Positions 34,887 through 45,944 of a stretch of 64,000 bases of DNA are shown here, one piece after another. The position numbers and the translations under genes are program-made. The notes below the pieces were generated by a model, which saw nothing but the letters and a program-made list of their open reading frames with translations, was not told the origin of the DNA and ran no database searches. Each line of letters begins with the position of its first letter. Positions within the stretch are counted from its first letter, which is position 1. The DNA comes from Calendula officinalis (Eukaryota; Streptophyta; Magnoliopsida; Asterales; Asteraceae), in assembly GCA_963853835.1 (NCBI GenBank), contig OY970825.1:28396835-28460834 (forward strand), in the 5' to 3' direction.

Positions 34887-35326
34887 AAAATCTCTATTAA
34901 GAGAAGATCCAAATCAGCTTAATTCGATCAAGATCTGAGAAAAAGTGAAGAAAAGTTTGTTACGTTCATGAAAATTTAATGTTGTAAAATTTTTGTTCGA
35001 ATTGAAGTTTTGAGCATGGATTAGTGTTTCTCCAGTGTTTCTAAGCATAATAGAATCAAAAATCGATCCATTCCGTTAACAGATTACTTCAATTTCGTGA
35101 TTTTGGTGAAAAAGTAAAAAGTTGAAAAACTTACTGTAAATCGAAGATTTAAAGCTTATATGTTATGGATTGAAGAAATTGATCGGTACAAAGTGTTAGC
35201 AATTTGATTTCTAACGTTTAGCAAGAAGAATCATTCAATTTGGTGAAGAAATGAGCGATATTGAATTAAAAAAAGTGAAGAAAAATGGTGAAGAAGACAT
35301 ACGTCTGTGGTTTCCGTCACTATGAA

Positions 35327-35720
35327 CAAGTTCTACACACAGTTCTACACACAGTTCGATCTACTAGTTCTACACACAGTTCTACACACAGTTCGATCTA
35401 CTAGTTCTACACACAGTTCTACACACAGTTCGATCTACTAGTTCTACACACAGTTCTACTCACAGTTCGATCTACTAGTTCTACACACAGTTCTACACAC
35501 AGTTCGATCTACTAGTTCTACACACAGTTCTACACACAGTTCTACACACAGTTCGATCTACTAGTTCTACACACAGTTCTACACACAGTTCGATCTACTA
35601 GTTCTACACACAGTTCTACACACAGTTCGATCTACTAGTTCTACACACAGTTCTACACACAGTTCGATCTACTAGTTCTACACACAGTTCGATCTACTAA
35701 TTCTACACACAGTTTGATCA
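35327..35720 (+). repeat. tandem repeat array in element A leader
   Basis: About ten units of roughly 37 bp, built from AGTTCTACACAC (usually twice) and AGTTCGATCTACT. The variation is mainly in the number of 12-bp subunits. It lies between the primer-binding site and gag, the same place as the palindromic array of element B, but with an unrelated sequence. No ORF spans it. Confidence 0.9.
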
Positions 35721-36368
35721 TCAACAATCGATTCAATCACGATTTTAATATCAAACAAATCAACAATAATCAATCGATCTTCAATCTTCAAACAACTTGC
35801 AACATAGTTCGACTTATTCAACTCAGAATTCAAAAACGTAAATCAATTTCAACACCCAATTTCTACACATAGTCTCTGCAATTCAAACAATGATCATCAA
35901 CCTCCCTAAATCGTTCAGAATCAACAATTAAACAAAAGAAGTAATCAATTTCAGAAATTAATTCGATCAAAAGAAGTTCGGCATTCAATCAAGTTCGGCC
36001 AACGTTCGGCTATCAAGTGGTCCGGCTCTAACAATTCGATCCAATCTGTCTTCAATACACACTTTTTTGGCCCAATACTCATTTAAAACAAAACTCGTTT
36101 TTGTCAATACTCATTTAAAACAAAAATCATTTTTGTCAAAGCCCATTTGTGTTATCAGCCCACTTACAAAACCATATAAAGAGAAGCACAAACTTTATTT
36201 TTTTTCTCTTTCGATTTCATTTTCTTTTAAAAACTGACATTTTAAACTTTTAAAATTTGGATTCAAAACATAAATTTTTAAATAAATTGCATTTTTTTTT
36301 GAAAAACAAAAGAAATAAATTGGATACAAAATTTGACACCCAATTTTACATTCATTTAAACTTTTTAA
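35721..36368 (+). other. element A leader downstream of the array
   Basis: AT-rich sequence without an ORF. By comparison with element B, the capsid-coding part of gag (about 300 codons) should lie here and is absent. Three TTCGGC-type motifs near 35976-36010 faintly resemble the leader array of element B. Confidence 0.6.
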
Positions 36369-38791
36369 ATGGAAAAATCTACACTAGCTATCAATGATGA
36401 TATGGAACAAGACCCTCAGGTAGTGCTAAAGGCTATGACTTTTATCTCAAACTATAAGAAGAAATATCATTCAAAGTCTACAAATAATTATCTGAGATCT
36501 TCTTCCGACATTAAACCTGATCTCAATGCTACAATCTCAAATGAAAAGTCAATTATCACACCTTTGGATGCTACAAAGAAATCAATCGTTCATGATTCAG
36601 CATATTATAAACGTAAGATGTTGAGGACTAAACATCTTGAGAATGCAAAAGTGTTACTAGCTGCAAATGAAGAACATTCAGCAAATTTATGTTTCATGGC
36701 ACGTGAAAATGTCGAGATTTCTGATCGATTCAATGAAGAGGCTAACAAAGAAATAGAGGTACTCAGTTCTCTCTTATCTAATTCTTCAAGTACAATTGAT
36801 TCTGAAAATTGTTTTGTAACAAACCAGAATTCTGAAATTGAATCTTTAAAACAAAACCTTTTGGATGAAAAAGAATTAAATACTTTACTTCAAGGAAAAT
36901 TAGATGAACTAGAAAACGAAAATGAACAATATCTTGATCATAATACACAACTTGTTCATATTCTTAGACAAAATAAAAATTTTGAGAAAAAGAATCTGAC
37001 GTTACAAAATCGAATTTCAGAATTGACTGTTAAATATGAGACTAATATTCAACATTTGTCTCATACCATTTCTGAACAAGAAATTGAGTTGACCAATCTT
37101 AAAAATACACAAAGTTCCACATCAAATGCTGACAATGATAAATATTACAAGTTATACATTGATGCATGGAATGAATATCAAATCACTAAAAACTGGTTGG
37201 AACGTAAACAAAAAGAATTTGATGATAATGAAAATCAGTTTAAATCATTAACCTCACAAATTAAAGAATTATCAGAAACCATTCATGAAAATGACATTCA
37301 AACAAAACAAGAATTAAATAGCAAACAAAATGTCATTAATCAACTACAAAATGATAAAATTCAACTTTCTTCTCACGTCAAAAACCTTGAAGAAATCATT
37401 GCCAAACGAGGACAAACTGATCAAACAATTCACTTGAACAAGCCTAAAGATTTCAAATACTTCAATTCAAGAGAAGGACTGGGGGCGAACAATCCAGAAT
37501 ATCTGAAGATGGCTTGTAATGTGCTTCCAACATTGTATGATTCCAAATACATACATGTTGATGTTTGGCAAAGTTTCCTTCGTATGACCGATGAGGAAGA
37601 AGAAATTGAAGCATTCAACAGAGCTAAATCAGAGAATGCACAAATTAGTTTCAATTACAATGAATTAAATAAAACTTATGAAACTAAAAAGGCAAATTTT
37701 ACAAATGATGAATATTTTCCAATTATTACACCTGCAGAGTTTGAGATCAAAGGAAATGCGGTATTTCAAGAAAAAGTAACCCGTAAAGTTTACATTCCTT
37801 CTCTAATTCTAGAAAAGAAAATCTATCAATTGGAAACCGAAATAGATGCAACCCAAAAGGCATTTGACAAAGAAAAATTTGCTTTACAATCAAAAATTCA
37901 TGCTTTAGAAGATAAAATTGTTGAAATAAGATCTGTTTCAAGTCACAGTGCTTCTCCAAAATCAATATTAGTCAATGAGAATTCTTCTTCTCCTAAAACT
38001 CCAATTCTATTAAGAAGAAATTCTAATTCTCATGTCTTACATTTTTCAGATAAAACTTTAAATTCCAAGCTTAAAACACCGATGCAAGACAGGATGAAAG
38101 CAGTTGAGAAGTCTAAGTCGTCTAAGTCTAGTATGCTTAAGTCAAATGAACTTAAGAAGTCTAGCTCTTCCTCGTTTTTAGCTTCTTCTTTTTCAAATTT
38201 TAATAAATGTAATAACTCATCAAAGTTGATTTCACCTGCTACATGTTATGGAATTGTCTATGATTCAGCAATTTATCGTCCTGTTAATTTCACTGTGAAT
38301 GGTGTTAATTTGATTGTTAAAACTGACAAAACTGGTAAAAAGGTTTATTTTGATAGAAAAACTAATACACCAATTTCTCAATATGATACACGATATTTTG
38401 TTCGAAAAGATGCTCCTTGTGGTCGATGACATGATGTTCTTCATAAAAACGGATCAATCATTCATTCATGTATCACTTGTTATCCAAAACATTGCAAAAC
38501 AATACTTGCTCGATCGCAAACATCTTCATCTACACGCTCTTATCCTAATCCGTCAAAATCTGTTTATCGTGTAGTTTCTTCATCTAATACTTCAACATCC
38601 ACAACTAAACCACAATCTCGGATTCAATCTAACTCGACAATATCAGTAAATCGTGTGGTTTCTACACTTAAACCAACCAAATTAGTTTATCGAACTGTGA
38701 CTCCAACTACATCATCAAACTCCAGTTTTTCGACTTCATCTAAAAAGAATTCCAAATTTGTTAAATTTACATGGATCCAAAATGAAAATTA
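36369..38791 (+). pseudogene. element A gag, lacking capsid and zinc knuckle, with a TGA
   Basis: The first 686 codons are open, then a TGA at 38427-38429; the same frame continues about 120 codons to a TAA at 38789-38791. Alignment with element B Gag begins only at the segment before its zinc knuckle (ISNYKKKYHSKSTNN versus ISSYNKKYYKKPTNN). The CCHC knuckle itself is missing between NYLRSSS and SAYYKRKML. The rest is coiled coil, the conserved block NVLPTLYDSKYIHVDVWQ, Ser-rich linkers and a C-terminal Cys module (CITCYPKHC). The start at 36369 is therefore probably not the ancestral one. A protein made here would lack RNA-binding and capsid functions, so particle formation would depend on another element. 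Confidence 0.88.
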
Positions 38792-38983
38792 AAAATGGAT
38801 TTTATCCTCACCTGAGAAATCCTTCAAATGGTCTATCAAAGTAACAAATCCAGAACTGCCTCCTTGCAGTTCTCCAACTCTCTAAATTCAAATCATATTC
38901 ACTAATTCTTCATAAAACATGCATTACTAATCGTATAGCACCCATATCTGATTGGGTACCTTTTTGTTAATTGTTTTATGTAG
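38792..38983 (+). other. element A gag-pol junction
   Basis: A 192-base noncoding gap, the same length as in element B. It includes GATTGGGTACC and ends TTTTATGTAG, in frame with and directly before the pol frame. It is either a short spliced segment or a recoding region. Confidence 0.65.
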
Positions 38984-41900
38984 AATTTATGGTATCTTGA
39001 TTCTGGTTGTTCAAGACATATGACCGGAAACAAGAATTTGTTAACAAATTTTAGAGACAAATATTTGGGTACCGTTAGATTTGGTAATGACCATTTAGCT
39101 GCTATTATGGGAATTGGAGATATTATCCGACACAACCTAATCATTCGAAATGTAACATATGTTGAAGATCTCGCTCATAATCTGTTTAGTATCGGTCAAT
39201 TTTGCGATAAAACATTAGAAGTTAATTTTCGTACAAAGAAATGTGCTGTTCGTACATATGATGGAGAGGAACTTCTTACTGGAACTCGAGAGTCAAATCT
39301 GTTTACTATCAATCTAAACGATGTAGTTCCACTTGAAGAAGTTTGCTTAATGTCAACAGCTTCATCAGATGAATCTTGGTTATGGCACCGTCGCCTCTCT
39401 CATCTTAACTTCAAAAACATCAATAAGTTGGTGAAAGGTGGACATGTATCTGGTCTTCCAGATCTTAAATTTGAAAAAGATCATCTATGTTCTTCGTGCG
39501 AGATGGGAAAAATGACAAAGAAACCTCATAAGTCTAAACCAGTTCAAAGTACTTCAAAACCGCTTGAATTACTTCACATGGACTTATGTGGACCTATGAG
39601 CGTTCAATCTTTAGCAGGAAAACGGTATGTGTTGGTTATTGTTGATGATTATTCTCGATACACATGGGTTCATTTCCTCCGTACAAAAGATGAAGCAACT
39701 AATATCATCATATCCTTCATCAAGAAAACTCAAACCAATCTAGATTTAAAAGTACATACCATCCGCACTGATAATGGAACTGAATTTAAAAATCAAGTTT
39801 TAGATTCTTTTCTTGAATCAGTTGGTATTACTCACCAATTTTCCGCTGCAAGAACACCTCAACAAAATGGGGTTATTGAACGAAGAAATCGAACTCTTGT
39901 TGAAGCTGCTCGTACCATGCTTTCATATTCAAAACTCCCATTATCTCTTTGGGCAGAAGCTATTAGTACAGCATGCTTCACTCAAAATCGTTCAATCATC
40001 AACAAAGCATACAACAAAACTCCCTATGAACTGATCAATAACCGCATTCCAAATATTAAATTTTTACATATTTTTGGGAGTCGGTGTTTCATTCTGAATG
40101 ATAAAGATAAGTTGAATAAATTTGATGAAAAAGCTGATGAAGGAATCTTTGTGGGATATTCAAGGGAATCTGCTTCTTATCGAGTTTATAATCGATCAAA
40201 ACGAACGATCAGAGAAAGTGTTAACATTAATTTTGATGAGACATTTCCTATCAATTCAGTTACTTCAAATGCTGAAACTCCTTCACCATCGTCAACGCCT
40301 TCAACATCTGAGAATGACTTGGATATTTTATTTCGTCATTTTTATGATGATTATCATAATATTCGACATATTTTACTGGAGGAAGCTGGAGTTCCATTTC
40401 CAACAGTAGCTGAAGTTCAATCTATTTCTGTTCCTGATATTCATACTTCAAGTTCTACGGATTCTCCTTCTCCAACTTCTGCTATTCCACATAATGATTC
40501 TTCTCAATCACCTACTGTTTCACAACCTGAGACTTCATCATCTCCGGAAAATTCTTCACATGTAATACATCAAGCATCTCCGGACAATTTTCAACCCACG
40601 AATAATCAATCATCACCTTCTGGTCAAGATGCTACTTCTTTCGATTTATCTATAGTTCCAGCTCAACCTCCACCTTTGGTGATAGATTTTTCTAAATTCA
40701 ACGTTCAACGGGTTGTGCCTCCACCGTCTCCATCACCTACTCAAACTGCGATAATTACTCATCCTGAATTCACTGATACCTCAAATATTAACCCAGGTCA
40801 AATTCCACTTCCTCATTCTCTTAAATGGACAAGAGAGCACCCTTTACATCAGATAATCGGTGACCCTGAATCTTCTGTTCAAACCCGACGAGCTACTGCT
40901 GATGAATGTCAGTATACTGCATTTTTAAGCTCAAATGAACCAAAGAAGGTCAGTGAAGCTCTCTCAGACCCAGACTGGATTATTGCTATGCAAGAAGAAA
41001 TAAATCAGTTTGAAAGATTAAAAGTCTGGCGTCTTGTTCCAAAACCTCCTGGCAAATCTGTTATTGGTACAAAGTGGATTTTCAAGAATAAAAAGGATGA
41101 AAATGGAATTGTAATTCGGAACAAAGCACGTCTAGTTGCAAAAGGGTATGCTCAGCAGGAAGGCATTGATTTTGAAGAAACTTTTGCTCCTGTAGCCCGT
41201 ATAGAAGTCATTCGAATATTCTTAGCATATGCAGCACATAAGAATTTTACTATCTTTCAAATGGATGTAAAAACTGCATTTTTAAATGGCATTCTCAAAG
41301 AAGAAGTGTACGTTCATCAACCCGACGGCTTTGTAGATCCACACTTGCCTAATCATGTTTATATTCTCGACAAGGCTTTGTACGGTTTAAAACAAGCTCC
41401 CCGGGCGTGGTATGATGTATTATCAAAATTCTTAGTTGAATCTGGTTTTTCTAAAGGAAAAGTCGACACAACTCTCTTCATCAAACGTCAAGGGGAAGAC
41501 ATTGTTCTTATTCAAATTTATGTCGACGATATAATTTTTGGTTCTACAAATCCCAAATATTGCAAGAAGTTCTCTGCTCTTATGGTCAAAAGATTTGAGA
41601 TGAGCATGATGGGTGAGATGAATTTCTTTCTGGGTCTTCAAGTTCGCCAATTACCGACCGGAATTTTCATCAATCAATCCAAATATATCACTGATTTATT
41701 GAAGAAATATCTTATGGATGATTGTAAACCAATATCGACGCCGATGTCGCCTGGTTCGAAATTACATGCTGATCCGGATGGCAAACTTGTTGATGTTACC
41801 CACTATCGGGGGATGATCGGATCTTTACTATATCTGACTTCGAGTCGACCAGATATTATGTTCTCTACATGCATCTGTGCTCGGTATCAGGCAGCGCCTA

Positions 41901-42466
41901 AAGAATCTCATCTTCAAGCGGTTAAACGAATATTTAGGTATCTGAAGGGCACTCGAGATCTTGGTCTCTGGTATCCTAAAGAAACTTCCTTTGATTTAAC
42001 TGCATTTTCTGATGCTGACCATGCGGGATGTATGTTGGATCGAAAGAGTACGTCTGGGAGTGTTCAATTTCTGGGAGATAAACTAGTGAGCTGGTCTTCA
42101 CGGAAACAAAATTGCGTGTCTCTTTCAACTGCAGAGGCAGAATATGTTGCTGCTGCAAGCTGCTTATCCCAGGTGATTTGGATGCAATCACAATTAAAAG
42201 ATTACGGCTTTTTATACAGTCGTATTCCTTTATATTGTGATTCTCGAAGTGCAATTGCAATTTCATGCAATCCTGTTCAACATTCAAAAACTAAACATAT
42301 CGATCTTCGATATCATTTTATAAAAGATCATGTTGAACATGGTAATGTGGAATTGTACTTTGTTTCTACAGATTATCAATTAGCTGATTTATTTACCAAG
42401 GCATTAGACGAAAAACGTTTTAACTTTCTTGTGTCTAAACTTGGTATGCTAAATCTAAAAGCTTAA
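38984..42466 (+). CDS. element A Pol: protease, integrase, reverse transcriptase, RNase H
   Basis: An open frame of 1,160 residues after the junction TAG. The protease site is YLDSG (codons from 38993). Numbering from the ATG at 39020, the integrase zinc ligands are H123, H128, C157 and C160, and the catalytic residues are D188, D251 and E287. Reverse transcriptase has VKTAFLNG and the catalytic YVDD at residues 834-837. RNase H has SDADHAGC, STAEAEYVAA and YCDSRSAI. The frame ends LGMLNLKA. No stop or obvious missing catalytic residue is seen, so this Pol could be active. The standard Copia order fits Sireviruses. How it is translated is unclear because no good start precedes the protease. 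Confidence 0.93.
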   Translation, partial: NLWYLDSGCSRHMTGNKNLLTNFRDKYLGTVRFGNDHLAAIMGIGDIIRHNLIIRNVTYVEDLAHNLFSIGQFCDKTLEVNFRTKKCAVRTYDGEELLTGTRESNLFTINLNDVVPLEEVCLMSTASSDESWLWHRRLSHLNFKNINKLVKGGHVSGLPDLKFEKDHLCSSCEMGKMTKKPHKSKPVQSTSKPLELLHMDLCGPMSVQSLAGKRYVLVIVDDYSRYTWVHFLRTKDEATNIIISFIKKTQTNLDLKVHTIRTDNGTEFKNQVLDSFLESVGITHQFSAARTPQQNGVIERRNRTLVEAARTMLSYSKLPLSLWAEAISTACFTQNRSIINKAYNKTPYELINNRIPNIKFLHIFGSRCFILNDKDKLNKFDEKADEGIFVGYSRESASYRVYNRSKRTIRESVNINFDETFPINSVTSNAETPSPSSTPSTSENDLDILFRHFYDDYHNIRHILLEEAGVPFPTVAEVQSISVPDIHTSSSTDSPSPTSAIPHNDSSQSPTVSQPETSSSPENSSHVIHQASPDNFQPTNNQSSPSGQDATSFDLSIVPAQPPPLVIDFSKFNVQRVVPPPSPSPTQTAIITHPEFTDTSNINPGQIPLPHSLKWTREHPLHQIIGDPESSVQTRRATADECQYTAFLSSNEPKKVSEALSDPDWIIAMQEEINQFERLKVWRLVPKPPGKSVIGTKWIFKNKKDENGIVIRNKARLVAKGYAQQEGIDFEETFAPVARIEVIRIFLAYAAHKNFTIFQMDVKTAFLNGILKEEVYVHQPDGFVDPHLPNHVYILDKALYGLKQAPRAWYDVLSKFLVESGFSKGKVDTTLFIKRQGEDIVLIQIYVDDIIFGSTNPKYCKKFSALMVKRFEMSMMGEMNFFLGLQVRQLPTGIFINQSKYITDLLKKYLMDDCKPISTPMSPGSKLHADPDGKLVDVTHYRGMIGSLLYLTSSRPDIMFSTCICARYQAAPKESHLQAVKRIFRYLKGTRDLGLWYPKETSFDLTAFSDADHAGCMLDRKSTSGSVQFLGDKLVSWSSRKQNCVSLSTAEAEYVAAASCLSQVIWMQSQLKDYGFLYSRIPLYCDSRSAIAISCNPVQHSKTKHIDLRYHFIKDHVEHGNVELYFVSTDYQLADLFTKALDEKRFNFLVSKLGMLNLKA

Positions 42467-45400
42467 ACTGTTTTAATCTTTCTCCACAAAAGGACTTATA
42501 CATAATTCAGTGTATAACTCGATCCTCATCGTAAATGACTTATATACACATCAGTATATGACTCAAACTTCAAAGCAATGGCTTTCAAGTACATAAGCTT
42601 GAAACCCGCTCTTAACCTTATTTTTCACGTAAATGTAAAAACTCTTTCCCAACTCCTCTATAAACTGTAAATTTTTCATTATTTTGTCGAGGGGGAGAAA
42701 TTTTAATTCTACGCGGAGAATTATTATTTCCAGGGGGAGAAACTTTCTTATATCAATACTTTTATACCCGTTTGAATTTTTTTTTAATCGAACAATTTTT
42801 TTTATCAAACGACAATACCTTCCTATGGTTTGCTAGAACCGGCATAACCTTCCAAGGGAAATATTTTTTAGCCAAAAGTGGTAAATGTGAGGGTATATGT
42901 CTTAGGGTATAGATTTAGGTGAGTGAAAGGTGATGTGAAAACATGATAATTTTAAGAAAACACACCTTTGAGTGCTTCCAAACCGAAAATAAACCGGGCA
43001 ACCTCACTAAATTGTGATCATTCATGTGTTGAATGATTCACCAGACTTAACTGGCCCAGTCAAGCATTTGCACTCCACCACCAACCACTCAGATTCCTCT
43101 CAATAGGAATTTGTTTCAATTCATCAGGGGACGTAGCACATAATCTATCGACTGCTCATTCGGAGTATGTTGGTATTGAAATAATTAACCTTCTGCCCCG
43201 GGTTACGTCTTCAATTGAATGCACAATGTGTCTAGATCTCATCGACAAATATTTCCAATTTAGGACACATACATTATTGAATATGAATCTCCGTGTATTC
43301 ATCGGAACACTCATAGTGGCATCACAATCTGGTGTTTCACGAGGATTGAGTGGAAATCCTGCTAGAGCTAAAATTACGCCAACTCTAATCGCAGGTCACA
43401 CATTTGAATCAATGGTTGTGCAAACGATTATCGATTCATACCGTGTGTTAACGGATACTCTATGTGAGTCCGGTATTTCCTAAATTGTTCAAGTTGCTGT
43501 GCCTAAACTTTTAAATCATAAAGGCAACAACTTATGCCGGAAACACATACATTTTCCGATGAAAAAATCCATGTTATTCTTACAAAGTAACATCATCAAT
43601 GCTGATAAATTGCACATGAGCGTTATAGTTCACTCTCAAATACTCCTATGATCTGCTATAACCGGCATGATCTTCCCCAGGAGCCACCTACAATATAGGA
43701 CAATATGTAAGGGTACATAGGTCTAGGTGAGCAGAATTAAGTATCACGGGATCTTGATTGGGGTGCGCAGAGATAAAATTTGAGAGGGGGAATGTAGTAT
43801 GGGGTGCAATTCAGCTATACATGGTAAAATGAAATGAGGGAGTAGTCGAAAAATGAAAAAGTAAGCTTGAGTGAGGAGGGTGTGACAGGGTTAAAGAAAA
43901 CGAAAAACCCTTACCAAACTGTTAAAAAGCCGGGTAGCCACGTCTCTATCAGATTGCATGTGTTGCTCTCTGATACTGAAAAAGACATCATGGAACCCAG
44001 TGATGCAATGCACAACCCCCCCCAGCCACTCAAGTATTTCTTAAAAAGTACTTGTTTCATTTCCACGGAGATTAGCTCATATGCTATCGACATCTCACTT
44101 GGAGATTGTTGATATTGAAACAGAGGACAAGTCTCTCCAGTCCTCGCCTTCGTTTGTCCACTAATTGAGTCTAGAACCGAAATACACTTTTAGGACACAA
44201 GGCATAATACCAAGCTTATCTTTGTGATAAAGCCGGAACATTCATAGTGATACCAACGTTCTTGGTATTCCACAATGATTGAATGGAAATCCTACCAGTG
44301 CTAACATCTATTCCAACACTGAAAGTAGGCCACACAGTTTTTGTAACTGTTGTGTTAACGGGTAATCTATGTGATCCCGGATTTCCTGACTTAATTCGAT
44401 CATTGCGATTAAATGCCAAATGATTTGATCGGATATCTATATCAACATCGGTTCGGTTTTCGATAATACAATATGTTGTATATTGATTCATTCAAAATAT
44501 GAATATATCACTATTCATCATATTTGTATTCATGGGCTTAGAAGATTTTCTTCATTTCACCTCGACGAATTTCACATTTTTCATGATGATTCCGATTAAT
44601 CTTAATCATCATGAGGGGGAGAAAATTTACTAAGAAGTTCAGTTTACGAAGAAAATGCTTACAAGACTTACGAAGATATATTAGCCAGTTTACTCCACTT
44701 CAAAAAGTCATATGCACCAATTAAGGGGGAGTAAACAAGAAACCGAAGAAGATTTATTAAGAAATAATTGTCTGTTCGAGGGGGAGCGTAAACTTCATCA
44801 ACATTTTATCCCTAATAACAATTATCAATACTCACAAATCGACAAAGCCACAACTTCAACAAAAGACTTCCGCTACAATACAACTCTATCCATGGGTCTA
44901 CATTTTAGTCGATTTACATTAAATAATTTGTGAAGAAAAAGAAACCGTCTCATCTTCAGAAATTTCTCACAAATTCTCAACATTTCCATTACAAATCTTA
45001 AACCGTCAAATCATTCTATTCAAACCACAAATTCACATTCATATCCATACAAAAGCAAAACTGTACAAATCTTTTGTATCATACAAAATACATATCATCC
45101 ACATTCATTCAAATCTTAAATGTATATATCATTCTTTCCTATATACAAACATACACACACACACACATTCAAAACCTTTAACTTTCAAATCATTCTTTCA
45201 CACTATAAACCATCATTATCCTATCCTCACAAACCTCTATCCAAAATTAAATCTCCTACATTTCTTAATCTCAATCAAATCCTTACCAAACAGATGTTTC
45301 ATTTCCAGAATTTTCAAATTTTCAAATATATTTGTTTGAAGGAAGACAGGGATGTAGTTCTAAAAGTTCGCAAAGAGGGAGATTGGATAATGATCAAGAC

Positions 45401-45605
45401 AAATTAAGTCAAGACTCCATGAAATCTTCTAAGATACTTTATATTGGTTGAAAAGCCGATTAAAAGTTTCATTCTTATCTGATCATCATAAGCTGAAACT
45501 AATACTACATCAAAACTACTTAAACGATTAAATCAGTTTCAGACTATGCTCGAAAAGAAGATTTCAAGAACATGCTATCCCAACTATTGATACAAAGGGG
45601 GAGAT
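42467..45605 (+). other. element A 3' UTR with reiterated purine tracts; polypurine tract at its end
   Basis: A 3.1-kb noncoding region. Tracts of the type GGGGGAG occur near 42690, 42733, 44614, 44724, 44780 and at 45597-45603; the last, CAAAGGGGGAGAT, is the primer next to the 3' LTR. Two diverged copies of a module lie at about 42890-43560 and 43708-44400, matching those of element B. Reiterated polypurine tracts upstream of the 3' LTR are a published feature of Sireviruses. Short ORFs here are not supported. Confidence 0.8.
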
Positions 45606-45939
45606 TGTTAGGGTCAAATTATGTTGTATCTAATAGTTAGAGGGCTAGTTATGTCAAGATGTAATAGTTATGATCTAGTCATTAGTCTTAGTCAATGGAG
45701 TCAAGCTTAATTAGTGTTAATTAAGCTTGTTTAGCTATGAGGTATAAATACCTTATGTTAAGGCTTAATTTGTAAGCTTTCCTTTCATTAATTGAATTAC
45801 TCTTTTGAAAGCTAACCTTTCCCTCTCAACTACCTCACACACACTCAAACACCAAGAACACACACACTTAAGAAATTCTTCAATTTCTCACCTTGAATCA
45901 TCATGAATTAGCTCAATCTCAGTGTTATACGATCTCTCA
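45606..45939 (+). repeat. element A 3' LTR
   Basis: 334 bp, the same as the 5' copy apart from one base. The target duplication atttg follows at 45940-45944. Confidence 0.95.
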
Positions 45940-45944
45940 ATTTG

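Larger units (their letters stand above)
34539..45939 (+). mobile_element. element A: very young Sirevirus-like Copia retrotransposon
   Basis: 11,401 bp with 334-bp LTRs at 34539-34872 and 45606-45939 that differ at one site. It is flanked by the perfect duplication atttg (34534-34538, 45940-45944). Order: 5' LTR, PBS, leader with tandem repeats, N-terminally truncated gag, a pol frame with protease, integrase, RT and RNase H, a 3.1-kb 3' UTR with reiterated purine tracts, polypurine tract, 3' LTR. The capsid domain and zinc knuckle of Gag are missing. It lies inside Helitron 1. Confidence 0.95.

Noticed and set aside
35327..35720. CRISPR-like regular repeat
   Set aside because: Units are directly adjacent with no unique spacers, and the locus is a plant retrotransposon leader.
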